NCBI RefSeq assembly: GCF_039540575.1 | Contig: NZ_BAABFC010000001.1 | Span: forward strand, 248,001-312,000 | Source of the DNA: Pseudaeromonas paramecii | GTDB lineage: Bacteria; Pseudomonadota; Gammaproteobacteria; Enterobacterales; Aeromonadaceae | Reading direction: 5' to 3' | Length of the DNA: 64,000 bases | In this document: piece by piece, positions 8,882-18,320 of the stretch | Layout: every line of letters starts with the position of its first letter | Position numbering within the stretch: position 1 is the first letter of the stretch | The notes under the pieces: generated by a model | Told to the model about the DNA's origin: nothing | Seen by the model: only the letters and a program-made list of their open reading frames with translations | Database searches by the model: none | Program-made: the position numbers and the translations under genes

Positions 8882-9007
8882 TTGCCTTGGCACTGTCTGG
8901 CGAAATCGTTATGATGCGCCGGATTTTCACCCCTTGGCACCACATCATCTGGCTTTGCGGTCGTTTGCCGGATCTTGTCGATGCAAAACCCGATTGGAGA
9001 AGTGATC

Positions 9008-10189
9008 ATGCTCGGAACCCCGTACTGCCCCGCTGCCACCCGTGCTCTGCTGCTTGGCTCAGGCGAGCTGGGTAAGGAAGTCGCCATCGAACTGCAGCGT
9101 CTGGGCGTGGAAGTGATTGCCGTGGATCGTTATGCCAATGCGCCGGCCATGCAGGTGGCTCATCGCAGCCATGTCATCAACATGCTGGATGGCCAGGCCC
9201 TGCGCAGCCTGATCCAGCAGGAGCAGCCTCACTTCATCATTCCGGAAATTGAGGCCATTGCCACCGAGACCCTGGTGGCGTTGGAGTCAGAGGGCCACAA
9301 GGTGGTGCCCACCGCCAAGGCCACCCTGCTGACCATGAACCGGGAAGGGATCCGTCGCCTGGCGGCCGAAACCCTGGCGCTGCCCACCTCCCCCTATCGG
9401 TTCGCCGACACGGAGGCCGACTACCGGCAAGCGGTACAGGAGATCGGCCTGCCCTGCGTCATCAAGCCGGTGATGAGCTCCTCCGGCAAGGGGCAAAGCG
9501 TCATCCGCCAACCCGAGCAAATTGATGCCGCCTGGCAATACGCCCAGGAAGGGGGCCGCGCCGGCCGCGGGCGCGTCATCATCGAAGGCTTCGTGCCCTT
9601 TGATTACGAGATCACCCTGCTGACGGTCCAGGCGGTGGATGGACTGCACTTCTGTGCCCCCATCGGCCACCGTCAGGAGGACGGTGACTACCGTGAGTCC
9701 TGGCAGCCGCAGGCCATGAGCGACACAGTGTGGCAAAAGGCCTGTGAGGTGGCCGGCAAGGTGGTGAGCGCCCTGGGCGGCCATGGCCTGTTTGGTGTCG
9801 AGCTGTTTATCAAGGGAGAGGAGGTCTACTTCAGCGAGGTCTCTCCCCGCCCCCACGATACCGGCATGGTCACCCTCATCTCTCAGGATCTGTCCGAATT
9901 TGCTCTGCACGTGCGGGCGATCCTCGGTTTGCCCATCGGACAGATCACCCAGTATGGCCCGGCCGCTTCCGCCGTGGTGTTGCGCGAGGGCCACTCCTGC
10001 AACCTGCGCTACGCTGGACTGGCCGAGGCGTTGACCCTGGTGCCGGGCGCTCAGCTGCGCTTGTTTGGCAAGCCCGAGATCGCCGGCCGCCGTCGGTTGG
10101 GTGTGGCGCTGGCCCGGGGTGTGGATGTGAACCAAGCCGTGACGCTGGCCAAGCAGGTGGCGGCGCGGGTCGAGGTCAAATTTGACTGA
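9008..10189 (+). CDS. purT: Formate-dependent phosphoribosylglycinamide formyltransferase
   Basis: Makes formylglycinamide ribonucleotide from GAR, formate and ATP in purine synthesis. The 393-residue ATP-grasp protein begins MLGTPYCPAATRALLLGSGE. It carries the PurT motifs ELGKEVAIELQRLGVEVIAV, KPVMSSSGKGQ (ATP binding), GHRQEDGDYRESWQPQ and EVSPRPHDTGMVTLISQD. The ATG at 9008 has GGAG eight bases upstream and matches the family N-terminus; an ATG 11 codons earlier is less likely. A PurR box lies upstream and a terminator follows. Confidence 0.95.
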   Translation: MLGTPYCPAATRALLLGSGELGKEVAIELQRLGVEVIAVDRYANAPAMQVAHRSHVINMLDGQALRSLIQQEQPHFIIPEIEAIATETLVALESEGHKVVPTAKATLLTMNREGIRRLAAETLALPTSPYRFADTEADYRQAVQEIGLPCVIKPVMSSSGKGQSVIRQPEQIDAAWQYAQEGGRAGRGRVIIEGFVPFDYEITLLTVQAVDGLHFCAPIGHRQEDGDYRESWQPQAMSDTVWQKACEVAGKVVSALGGHGLFGVELFIKGEEVYFSEVSPRPHDTGMVTLISQDLSEFALHVRAILGLPIGQITQYGPAASAVVLREGHSCNLRYAGLAEALTLVPGAQLRLFGKPEIAGRRRLGVALARGVDVNQAVTLAKQVAARVEVKFD

Positions 10190-10218
10190 ACGCCTGCTGG
10201 ACAGACGCTAGGTTAGAT

Positions 10219-10252
10219 AAAAAATGGGCGCCTGATGGGCGCCTAAATTTTT
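10219..10252 (+). terminator. Intrinsic terminator after purT
   Basis: GGCGCC paired with a second GGCGCC across a TGATG loop is flanked by an A-run and followed by TAAATTTTT. Confidence 0.75.
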
Positions 10253-10416
10253 GTAAGGATGGCTTGTTGTTGTTGCTCGGCCGACCTAGTCGATGGGAGC
10301 AGTGTCCACCTTCTTTTGCCACTTGCAAACCGCATCACCGACAAGCGTGACGTCACGGGCGCTTTCAGCGCAACTGACCGCCAAACCTGCGAAGCGACTC
10401 ACGTTTCGCAAGAACG

Positions 10417-10442
10417 ACAAAGGCCCCCGCAGGGGCCTTTGT
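10417..10442 (-). terminator. Hairpin after aroG
   Basis: ACAAAGGCCCC and GGGGCCTTTGT form an 11-bp stem with a four-base loop, 22 bp beyond the aroG stop. The 165 bp between this and the purT terminator contain no gene; only a TGACGTCA palindrome and a weak TGCGAA/TTCGCA repeat stand out. Confidence 0.7.
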
Positions 10443-10464
10443 GAGCCTAACGTGGCGGCTTGGC

Positions 10465-11517
10465 TTAGCCGCGCCGAGCCTGGATGGCATCAGCCAGCTG
10501 ACGCAGCAGGGCTTCGGTGTCGGCCCAACCGATGCAGGCATCCGTGATGCTCTGGCCGTAGGTCAGGCACTGCCCTTCCACCAGATCCTGGCGCCCCTCT
10601 TCCAGGTGACTCTCCACCATGACACCGAAGATAGACTGGCTGCCCTGGGCCAGCTGACCACAGACGTCGGCACAGACTTCCATCTGCTTCTTGTACTGCT
10701 TGGAGCTGTTGGCATGGCTGAAGTCCACCATCACCCGTTGCGGCAGACCAGCCTTGGCCAGATCCTGAGCGACGGCGGCCACATCGGCAGCGCTGTAGTT
10801 AGGGGCCTTGCCGCCGCGCAGAATGATGTGACAATCCGGGTTGCCGGCGGTACGCACTATGGCGGAATGGCCGTACTTGGTCACCGACAGGAAACAGTGA
10901 GAGGCACCGGCGGCCTTGATGGCATCCACCGCCACTTGCGTGGTGCCATCGGTACCATTCTTGAAGCCGACGGGGCAGGACAGGCCGGAGGCCAGTTCAC
11001 GGTGCACCTGGGATTCGGTAGTCCGGGCGCCGATGGCGCCCCAGCTCATCAGATCCGCCACGTACTGGGGCGTGATCATGTCGAGGAATTCGCTGGCGGT
11101 GGGCATGCCCAGCTCGTTGAGATCCAGCAACAGCTTGCGACCGATGCGCAGACCGTCGTTGATGCGGAAGCTGCCGTCCAGGAAGGGATCGTTGATCAGC
11201 CCCTTCCAGCCCACTGTGGTGCGGGGCTTCTCGAAATAGACCCGCATGACGATCTCCAGCTCACCCTTGAGTTCATTGCGCAGGGCCAACAGGCGCTGAC
11301 CGTACTCGATGGCGGCCTTAGGATCATGGATGGAGCAAGGGCCGATCACCACCAGCAGGCGGTCATCTTCCCCAGTCAGAATATTGTGGATGGCTTGACG
11401 GGACTCAAAAACCGTAGTGGACGCCGTTTCGGTGGCCGGGTACTTCTCCAACACCGCCACCGGGGGCAGCAGCTGGTTAATCTCTTTGATACGAACGTCA
11501 TCGGTTTGGTAATGCAT
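10465..11517 (-). CDS. aroG: 3-deoxy-7-phosphoheptulonate (DAHP) synthase, AroG type
   Basis: Condenses phosphoenolpyruvate with erythrose 4-phosphate, the first step of the shikimate pathway. The 350-residue product matches E. coli AroG in length and almost every motif: MHYQTDDVRIKEINQLLPP, LLVVIGPCSIHDPKAA, RVYFEKPRTTVGWKGLINDP, GAIGARTTESQVHRELASG and DFSHANSSKQ. AroG is the phenylalanine-sensitive isozyme in E. coli; the same feedback here is inference. The ribosome site is GGGAAG. I see no obvious attenuator or TyrR box upstream. Confidence 0.95.
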   Translation of the reverse strand: MHYQTDDVRIKEINQLLPPVAVLEKYPATETASTTVFESRQAIHNILTGEDDRLLVVIGPCSIHDPKAAIEYGQRLLALRNELKGELEIVMRVYFEKPRTTVGWKGLINDPFLDGSFRINDGLRIGRKLLLDLNELGMPTASEFLDMITPQYVADLMSWGAIGARTTESQVHRELASGLSCPVGFKNGTDGTTQVAVDAIKAAGASHCFLSVTKYGHSAIVRTAGNPDCHIILRGGKAPNYSAADVAAVAQDLAKAGLPQRVMVDFSHANSSKQYKKQMEVCADVCGQLAQGSQSIFGVMVESHLEEGRQDLVEGQCLTYGQSITDACIGWADTEALLRQLADAIQARRG

Positions 11518-11733
11518 AGTGGTACTTCCCGTCGAAGAGGTGAAATGCCGTCATCCAGGCGGCAGGGGGCACAAGTGAGCTGAACAATCTAGTGGCAAGC
11601 TCCATCCGGTGTCAACGCCCAATCCCCAGACAGCCTGTGGCCTTTGAGGGTCGTCAGCGCGGCGGGCATGACGTACAATGCGCCCTTGCCATCCTTACCT
11701 CTACTTGTCACGGGCGTCACCACCGCCCGGGAG

Positions 11734-13092
11734 ATGACCTTGCGATTTGATGAACTGACGCTACACAAGCGCCTGCAGGATGCCATAGCGCACCTGGGCT
11801 TTACCCAGACCACCGAGATCCAGCAGCTGGCCATCCCGCTGATCCTGGCCGGCCAGGATGTGGCTGCCTCCTCCCGTACCGGCTCGGGCAAGACGCTGGC
11901 CTTCCTGTTGCCCATGGTCCACCGCCTGCTGACCCAACGCAGTCTGACACCGCGCGGTCCCCGTGCGCTGATCCTGACCCCGACCCGGGAGCTGGCCAAG
12001 CAGGTGTATGCCCAGCTGCGGCTGCTGGTCGCCGGCAGCAATCTCAAGGCGGGACTGATCCTGGGGGGCGAGAATTACAACGACCAGGTCAAACTGCTGG
12101 CCCGTGCGCCGCAGATCCTGGTGGGCACCCCGGGTCGTATCGCCAACCACCATGAGCAGGGTGCCTTGCATCTGGCCGGGGTGGAGCTGCTGATCCTGGA
12201 TGAAGCGGACCGCATGCTGGATCTGGGGTTTGCCAAGGAGCTAGGCCAGATCAATGAGGCGGCCAACCACCGTCTGCGGCAGAGCCTGATGTTCTCCGCC
12301 ACCCTGGCTCACACCCAGTTTGAGACCCTGACCGAGAGCCTGCTTAAAGATCCCAAGCGCATCACGGTGGGCCAGGAGCAACAGCTGCACGCCGACATCC
12401 GCCAGCGCTTCTTGTTGTCGGATCATCTGGATCACAAGCAGGCCCTGCTGGCGCAGCTGTTGCAATCCGAGGACTACCAGCAGGCCATCGTCTTTACCGC
12501 CACCCGCAGCGATACCGAGCGGCTGGCCCTCTGGTGTCAGGCGTTGGGCATCTCGGCGGTGGCCCTCTCCGGCGAGCTTAAGCAAAGCGAGCGCAACGCC
12601 ATCATGGATGGCTTCGCCCGGGGTCATTACCGTATCTTGTTCACCACCGACATCGCCTCCCGCGGTCTGGACTTGCTGCATGTCTCCCTGGTGGTCAACT
12701 TCGACATGCCCAAGGCGCCCCAGGAGTACGTACACCGCATCGGCCGCACCGGCCGTGCCGGCGCCAAGGGCGATGCCCTCTCCCTGGTGGGTCCCAAGGA
12801 CTGGGCCAGCTTCCAGGCCGTGCTGCGGTTGCTGGGGCTGGAACAGCAGGCCTGCGAGTTCTTGCAGTTGCCCGGGCTCGAGCCGCGCTTCACCGGGCTC
12901 AAACCCCGTAAGCCGCCCCGGCCGGCGCCGCATCCGCAGCAACAACGCAGCAAGCCGCCTAAGCAAGTCAGGCCGCAAGCCGATGCAGCGGACAAGCCCC
13001 TGGCCACACCCCCATCGGCCAGGCCCCTGCGTGCGCCACAGGCCGATGAGGACAGGGCCGGTTTTGCCCCCTTGCGGCGCAAGAAAGAGTAG
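11734..13092 (+). CDS. DEAD-box RNA helicase (SrmB/RhlE group)
   Basis: ATP-dependent RNA helicase with both RecA domains intact: Q motif FTQTTEIQQLAIP, Walker A SSRTGSGKT, TPTRELAK, VGTPGRI, DEAD in LILDEADRMLD, SAT in MFSATLA, and HRIGRTGRAG. The C-terminal 80 residues are a basic, proline-rich tail (PPRPAPHPQQQRSKPPKQ) typical of RNA-contact extensions. The likely start is ATG 11734 (MTLRFDELTLHKRL), although GGGAG abuts it closely and an upstream start is possible. Probably acts in ribosome assembly or RNA turnover. SrmB is the nearest match I can name, but I am not sure of orthology. Confidence 0.88.
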   Translation: MTLRFDELTLHKRLQDAIAHLGFTQTTEIQQLAIPLILAGQDVAASSRTGSGKTLAFLLPMVHRLLTQRSLTPRGPRALILTPTRELAKQVYAQLRLLVAGSNLKAGLILGGENYNDQVKLLARAPQILVGTPGRIANHHEQGALHLAGVELLILDEADRMLDLGFAKELGQINEAANHRLRQSLMFSATLAHTQFETLTESLLKDPKRITVGQEQQLHADIRQRFLLSDHLDHKQALLAQLLQSEDYQQAIVFTATRSDTERLALWCQALGISAVALSGELKQSERNAIMDGFARGHYRILFTTDIASRGLDLLHVSLVVNFDMPKAPQEYVHRIGRTGRAGAKGDALSLVGPKDWASFQAVLRLLGLEQQACEFLQLPGLEPRFTGLKPRKPPRPAPHPQQQRSKPPKQVRPQADAADKPLATPPSARPLRAPQADEDRAGFAPLRRKKE

Positions 13093-13115
13093 GCACAATC
13101 GCCATCCGCATAAAC

Positions 13116-13150
13116 AAGGGCCGCGCCTGGCATCACCAGGCGCGGCCCTT
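13116..13150. terminator. Bidirectional hairpin between the helicase and GGDEF genes
   Basis: AAGGGCCGCGCCTGG pairs perfectly with CCAGGCGCGGCCCTT (15 bp, loop CATCA) between two convergent genes. The stem's own A and T ends give short U-runs on both sides. Confidence 0.75.
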
Positions 13151-13161
13151 GTGTTATATGA

Positions 13162-15555
13162 CTATTCCTGTGCCAGCCGTACCCCATTCTTGCCGGCCCG
13201 CTTGGCGGTATACATGGCCTGATCCGCGGCGGCCACCAGCGCCTCTACCTCCCGTGGCTGATGGGGCCAGTACAGCGCAATCCCGATACTGGTGGAGAGC
13301 CTGGCCTCCCCGGCCGCCAGACAAAACAGCGGTGCCATCGCCCGACAGATCTTCTGGCCGACCGCCTGAGCCTCATCAGGAGCCGCATGCAGATTCTCCA
13401 GCAGCAGGGTGAACTCATCACCGGCCAGGCGATAGAGGATATCCACCTCCCGCACCTGCTGACGAATTCGGCGGGCAAATTCCCGCAACACCTCGTCCCC
13501 GGCATCATGCCCCAGGCGATCATTGACCCCCTTGAAGCCGTCCAGATCCATGAACAGCAGCGCCAGGGGCAAGCCCGACCTATCTGCCCTAGCCATGGCA
13601 TCAGGCAGCTGCGCCATCATGGCCCGGCGGTTAGGTAGCCCGGTCAACGCATCCTGCAGCGCCATCTGCTGCAGTGCCACCTCCAGCTGCTTGCGGGCAC
13701 TGATGTCGAGGGTCAGCAGGTAAAAGCCCTGCACCTGCCCCTGTTCGTCACGGTGGGGAATGTAGGTAGAGATCAGGTGCTGCACCGCACCGCGGCCTGG
13801 GTGCTGACGTTCAAATTTTTGGACTTCGCCCGCCAGCGCCTTGTGCACGTGAGGCAGGATGGCGGCCAACTCCTCCCCTTCAAACAGCTCATCGAGCCGC
13901 TTGTCCTGCATATCGGCGCTTGTCCAGCCATACCAGTCGGCATAGGTGGCATTGCAGAAGCGATAGCGTTGTTCCCTATCTATGTAGGCGATGAGGGCCG
14001 GCAGGTTATTGGTGATGGTCTCCAGCCGTTGCTGGCTGGCCAGCAGGGCCTCACGCTGCCGCACCTGTTCGCTGATATCCGCCACCAGCAAATTGATGCG
14101 ATTCAGTCCACCGGCTGGGGTGAGCCAGCCCACCAGATAAATCCAGATCCGGTTTCCCTGGCGGGGCCGTATCTGGGCCTCGACGCTGAGGCTCGTATCC
14201 ACCGTCCGGGCCTGGGCGTCCTGAACAAGGCAACCTTGGATCCAGTGCCACATCTCGGGGGGGAGCAGATCGTCGGGCAAGGGCCGTCCCAGGCGCTCCT
14301 CGGCCGACCAGCCAAACAGCTGCTCGGCCCGGTGATTCCAGCTGATCACCTGACCCTGGGGATTCAGGCTGATGTAGGCGTTGGTGGCATGCTGCAAGAT
14401 GGAGTGCAACTCTTCGGTGCGGCTGAGCACCTGCTGCTCCAGGCTGGCATTCAGATCCGCCAATGCCTGGTGCTGCGCCTGCTCGTTGCGTCGCATCTGC
14501 CGCAGCGCATGGGAGAGCAACCCGACCTCGTGATAGCCGCTCACAATGGGAATGGCGGCAGTACTGGGATCGTCAATGGCGGCGGCCAGGGTGCTCAAGG
14601 GCGCGCTAAGACGACGGGACAAGATGACCGCCAGCCAGATCAGCAGGCCCATGGCCAGCAGACTCACCAGTACGATATCGTCCCGCAGCTTGGTCAATTC
14701 ACCCAGTGCCACAGAGGCCGGTCGCCGCACGACAATATACCAATCCGGCATCTGCAAGACGCCGTGAGCCGGCATCGGCAGTATCTCGGTAAACCAAGGC
14801 TCGTGCTGCCGGTCCCAGACGATGGGTTCGCTAGGGTTGTGAGCCGCCAGCAATTCAACGATCAGACCCGCTGGCAAATGCGTTTCCCGGCTGATCCTGG
14901 AACTGACCACTATCTTCCCTTGCCCGTCAATCAAGAACAGCTCGGTATGACTGGGTACCGCGCCGTGACTGAGGAGCCCACTGGCCACCCAGCTCAGGGC
15001 TTCCAGATCCACACCCGCCATCAGGCCACCGCCGGCGGCTAGCTCGGGGGTCGGCAGATACAGCCGCAGCTCCTCCCAACTGTCATCACTGCCCAGCTTT
15101 GCCGGCTCGGCCAACCACTCGTCCATCGGGCCAAACACGGCTGGCACTGTCTGTACAGACCAATCCGCCAGGGTTTGCCCAAGCAAAAAGTCATGGGAGG
15201 CACGCACCACCCGTCCCTGGTGGTTGAGGCGCACGATCCAGAGCAGATCGGGATTATTGCGACGCAAAAAGGCGTAGACGTTGTTGTTCGGCCCCATGAC
15301 ATCGCCCGTCTCAATCATGAGGTTCAGCAGCACCGTCAGATCATCCAATCGCTCCAGCAGCCGCAGATTGACCCCCTCGGCAAACAACTCCCCTTGCTGA
15401 CGCAGCTCCGCCAATATGCCCTGTCGAGCTCGCTTATCCATGAAGTCGCCGATCAACCCCACGGTCAACATCAAGGGCAGCAAGGCGCTGCACACCACCC
15501 CCAACAGGATCCAACTGCGCAGGCTGGGTAGAGGATGCTTGGGATTAACACTCAT
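13162..15555 (-). CDS. Membrane diguanylate cyclase with periplasmic sensor, HAMP, two PAS and GGDEF domains
   Basis: Probable c-di-GMP synthase. A membrane segment at about residues 13-33 is followed by a periplasmic Cache-like sensor of about 260 residues, a second membrane segment near 293-312 and a HAMP linker. PAS domains start near 380 (HATNAYISLNPQGQVISWN) and 508 (NNLPALIAYIDREQRYRFC). The C-terminal GGDEF domain has the signature AGDEF near residue 711, a variant known in active enzymes. It also has an RxxD inhibitory site (REVD) five residues before it. No EAL domain is present. The start at 15555 is the best of three nearby ATGs. Confidence 0.88.
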   Translation of the reverse strand: MSVNPKHPLPSLRSWILLGVVCSALLPLMLTVGLIGDFMDKRARQGILAELRQQGELFAEGVNLRLLERLDDLTVLLNLMIETGDVMGPNNNVYAFLRRNNPDLLWIVRLNHQGRVVRASHDFLLGQTLADWSVQTVPAVFGPMDEWLAEPAKLGSDDSWEELRLYLPTPELAAGGGLMAGVDLEALSWVASGLLSHGAVPSHTELFLIDGQGKIVVSSRISRETHLPAGLIVELLAAHNPSEPIVWDRQHEPWFTEILPMPAHGVLQMPDWYIVVRRPASVALGELTKLRDDIVLVSLLAMGLLIWLAVILSRRLSAPLSTLAAAIDDPSTAAIPIVSGYHEVGLLSHALRQMRRNEQAQHQALADLNASLEQQVLSRTEELHSILQHATNAYISLNPQGQVISWNHRAEQLFGWSAEERLGRPLPDDLLPPEMWHWIQGCLVQDAQARTVDTSLSVEAQIRPRQGNRIWIYLVGWLTPAGGLNRINLLVADISEQVRQREALLASQQRLETITNNLPALIAYIDREQRYRFCNATYADWYGWTSADMQDKRLDELFEGEELAAILPHVHKALAGEVQKFERQHPGRGAVQHLISTYIPHRDEQGQVQGFYLLTLDISARKQLEVALQQMALQDALTGLPNRRAMMAQLPDAMARADRSGLPLALLFMDLDGFKGVNDRLGHDAGDEVLREFARRIRQQVREVDILYRLAGDEFTLLLENLHAAPDEAQAVGQKICRAMAPLFCLAAGEARLSTSIGIALYWPHQPREVEALVAAADQAMYTAKRAGKNGVRLAQE

Positions 15556-15670
15556 AGAAGGCCTGTTTGTCCGCATACTTAGCAAAAGCATATGGCATAA
15601 CGCGTCACTGTCCTGCCTGAACCGTCAAGGCGTGACATCAGGCACAGTGACAGGCGGGCAGGAGGGCACT

Positions 15671-16363
15671 ATGTTTCGCCGGATCCAGTGTCTAGGGCGC
15701 GCCTTCGTGATGGGTGACCTGCATGGGTGTCTGCCCGCCTTGCGCCGTGCCCTGCAGCAAGTGGACTTTGCACCCGGACGCGGCGATCTGCTGCTGAGTG
15801 TCGGCGATCTTATCGACCGGGGGCCGCAAAGCCTGGCCTGCCTGCGCCTGCTGACGCGGCCCTGGTTTCATGCCGTGATGGGCAACCATGAACGCCTGCT
15901 GCTGGATGCCCTGCTAGGAGCAGATACCGCCGCCATGGCGCTGTGGCAATACAATGGCGGAGGCTGGTATCGAGGACTCTCCAGCGCCCAGCGACTCTGG
16001 CTGACCGCCTGGCTACCGCGTCTGCGCGATCTGCCCCTGGCATTGGAGTGCCAACTGCATAGTGGGCAGCGAATCGGCCTGGTGCATGCCGACCCTGTGC
16101 TATCGGACTGGTCGGCGCTGCGGTCCTGTTTACAGCAAGATCCACCGACGGCACTTTGCCAACAGCTGCTGTGGCAGCGGGCGCGTGTTCAACGGGCCCT
16201 GACCGAGCCGGATTATCAACCGAGGATCCAAGGCGTGGATCTGGTGTGCCTGGGCCACACCCCGCTGCCGGCACCGCTGAAGCGCGGCAATCTGTTGTGG
16301 CTGGATACCGGCGCCTATCTGGGCGGGCCACTGAGCCTGCTGGCGGTGGACGACTGGGTATAA
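15671..16363 (+). CDS. Serine/threonine protein phosphatase, PphA/PrpA-like
   Basis: A 230-residue metallophosphoesterase of the lambda-phosphatase type that dephosphorylates proteins with two metal ions. The metal motifs are all visible: GDLHGC near residue 16, GDLIDRGP near 43 and GNHERLLLDALLG near 74. Later histidines are in LVHADP and GHTPL. A perfect AGGAGG site precedes the ATG, so the longer upstream reading frame is not used. E. coli PphA senses misfolded envelope proteins; the target here is unknown. Confidence 0.85.
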   Translation: MFRRIQCLGRAFVMGDLHGCLPALRRALQQVDFAPGRGDLLLSVGDLIDRGPQSLACLRLLTRPWFHAVMGNHERLLLDALLGADTAAMALWQYNGGGWYRGLSSAQRLWLTAWLPRLRDLPLALECQLHSGQRIGLVHADPVLSDWSALRSCLQQDPPTALCQQLLWQRARVQRALTEPDYQPRIQGVDLVCLGHTPLPAPLKRGNLLWLDTGAYLGGPLSLLAVDDWV

Positions 16364-16420
16364 GGCTTGCCCCCTCCCGCCCCCTGCACAATAATGCCCG
16401 CGTTGTGACGTGAGGCTCCC

Positions 16421-16924
16421 ATGACCGCATTACCCTTTCTTGCCGGCTATCCTGACAGCCTGTTGTCTCAGGTGCGCACCCTGATAGCGCAGCAGCGCCT
16501 GGGGCCCTGGCTTGCGCAAAAATACCCGCCCCAGCGGCACGAGATCCAGAGTGACAAGGCGCTGTTTGCCTACATCCAGGAACTCAAGCAGCAGCACATG
16601 AAGAGCGCGCCCCCCTTAAGCGGCGTCAGTTATGACAGCAAGATCAACGTGGTGAAACACGCGCTGGGTCTGCATCTGACTCACAGCCGGGTGCAGGGCG
16701 GGCGCCTCAAGAGCAAGTCCAGCATTCAGATTGCCAGCCTGTTCCGCGAGGCCCCGGCGCCCTTCTTACGCATGATTGCCGTACACGAACTGGCCCATCT
16801 GCGCCACAAGGAGCACGACAAGGCCTTCTACCAGCTGTGCTGCCACATGGAGCCGGATTACCACCAGCTGGAGCTGGACTTGCGTCTCTATCTGACGCAG
16901 CAAAGCCTGGAGCGCACGGCGTGA
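16421..16924 (+). CDS. ygjP: YgjP-type zinc metallopeptidase (DUF45)
   Basis: A putative metal-dependent hydrolase, 167 residues as in E. coli YgjP, and similar along the whole length. The zinc motif is VHELAHLRHKEHDKAF near residues 121-136, giving HELAH plus a downstream histidine. YQLCCHMEPDYHQLE after it is a family signature. Its substrate is not known. The last four bases overlap the GTG of dinF (GTGA), so the two genes are probably translationally coupled. Confidence 0.9.
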   Translation: MTALPFLAGYPDSLLSQVRTLIAQQRLGPWLAQKYPPQRHEIQSDKALFAYIQELKQQHMKSAPPLSGVSYDSKINVVKHALGLHLTHSRVQGGRLKSKSSIQIASLFREAPAPFLRMIAVHELAHLRHKEHDKAFYQLCCHMEPDYHQLELDLRLYLTQQSLERTA

Positions 16925-18261
16925 GATGGCCCTTCGGCGCCCGGGATCGTCAGCTGTGGCGCATCGCCCTGCCCATGCTGGTGTCCAACCTCAGCGTCCC
17001 CCTGCTGGGTCTGGTGGACACCGCCGTGGTGGGCCATCTGGCTGCTCCCCATTACCTGGCGGGTGTGGCGCTGGGCACCACAGCCACCAACTTTGTCTTC
17101 ATGCTGCTGCTGTTCTTGCGCATGGCCACCACGGGACGCACCGCCCAGGCCCTGGGCGCCGGCGACACGCAGGCGATCCTCAAGGCCCTAGCCCAGCCCC
17201 TGGCCCTAGCCCTGCTGGCGGGCAGTCTGCTGGCGCTGCTGGCGCCCTGGCTGATCCCCGCGCTGCTCAGCGTCAGCGGGGCCGAACCCCAGGTGCGTGA
17301 GCAGGCCGCCCTCTACCTGCACTGGCGCTGGTGGGCCGCCCCCGCCGCCCTGGCGAACCTGGCCATCTGTGGCTGGTTGCTGGGGCTGGAGCGCCTCAAA
17401 GGCCCGGTGCTGCTGCTGGTACTGGGCAACCTGTGCAACATGGGTCTGGATCTGTACCTGGTGGTGGGGCTGCATCGGCAGGTGGCCGGGGTGGCTCAGG
17501 CCACCCTGCTGGCTGACTACCTGACCCTGACCGCCGGCCTATGGCTGGTGCGCCAAGAGCTGCATCGCCGGGGGAGCCGGTTGCGAGACTTGCTCCCCCA
17601 GGTGCGCGGCGATCTGGCGCCACTGTTGCGGCTTAACCGGGATCTGCTGATCCGCTCCTTGTTGCTGCAGGGCTGCTTTGCCAGCCTCACCCTGCTGGGG
17701 GCCCGGCTGGGCAGCGAGTACCTGGCCGCCAATGCCCTGCTGCTGAATCTGCTCACCGTCAGTGCCTTTGCGCTGGATGCCTTGGCCTATGGCGTGGAGA
17801 TCAAGTGCGGGCAGGCCCTGGGGGCGCGCCGGCTGGATCAACTGCAGGCCTATTGGCAGGCGGCCTGCCGGCAAGGGGCCCTGGTGGCCGGGTTGCTCGG
17901 CTTAGCCTATCTGCTGCTGGGCGATCAGATCCTGGCCCTGCTCACCCATCAGTCCCAGTTGCTCGCCCTGGCGCAAGTCTACCTGCCCTGGCACTGGCTC
18001 CTGCCCCTCATCGGTGTCTGGAGTTACCTGTGGGATGGGCTCTTCGTGGCCGCCACCGATGGTCGGGCCATGCGCAACAGCCTGCTGCTGGCCAGCCTGG
18101 GCTTCGCCCTGGCCCTGACCAGTCTGCCCTGGTTGGGCAATCACGCCCTGTGGCTCGCCATGAGCCTGTTTCTCGCCCTGCGCGCCCTGGCGCTGGCCTG
18201 GATCTGGCGCTACCGGCATCACAACGGCCGTGCGTTGATGGCACCCACCGCGGCTTGCTAG
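16921..18261 (+). CDS. dinF: MATE family efflux transporter, DinF-like
   Basis: A 446-residue inner-membrane multidrug/toxic-compound exporter with about 12 membrane helices. Early motifs such as LPMLVSNLSVPLLGLVDTAV and the GRTAQALGAGD loop fit the DinF branch of MATE. The start is GTG at 16921, giving VRWPFGARDRQLWRIALP. It overlaps the ygjP stop and has GGAG nine bases before. In E. coli dinF follows lexA; here it is paired with ygjP instead, so SOS control is not implied. Confidence 0.88.
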   Translation: MRWPFGARDRQLWRIALPMLVSNLSVPLLGLVDTAVVGHLAAPHYLAGVALGTTATNFVFMLLLFLRMATTGRTAQALGAGDTQAILKALAQPLALALLAGSLLALLAPWLIPALLSVSGAEPQVREQAALYLHWRWWAAPAALANLAICGWLLGLERLKGPVLLLVLGNLCNMGLDLYLVVGLHRQVAGVAQATLLADYLTLTAGLWLVRQELHRRGSRLRDLLPQVRGDLAPLLRLNRDLLIRSLLLQGCFASLTLLGARLGSEYLAANALLLNLLTVSAFALDALAYGVEIKCGQALGARRLDQLQAYWQAACRQGALVAGLLGLAYLLLGDQILALLTHQSQLLALAQVYLPWHWLLPLIGVWSYLWDGLFVAATDGRAMRNSLLLASLGFALALTSLPWLGNHALWLAMSLFLALRALALAWIWRYRHHNGRALMAPTAAC

Positions 18262-18266
18262 CCCGC

Positions 18267-18300
18267 CAAAAACAACAGGCCGCCCTAAGGCGGCCTGTTG
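18267..18300 (-). terminator. Intrinsic terminator shared by dinF and rhlE
   Basis: CAACAGGCCGCC/GGCGGCCTGTTG forms a 12-bp stem with a CTAA loop. A T5 run on the minus strand makes it the rhlE terminator; it can also stop dinF transcripts. Confidence 0.85.
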
Positions 18301-18320
18301 CATTGCGCGCGAGCCCGTGA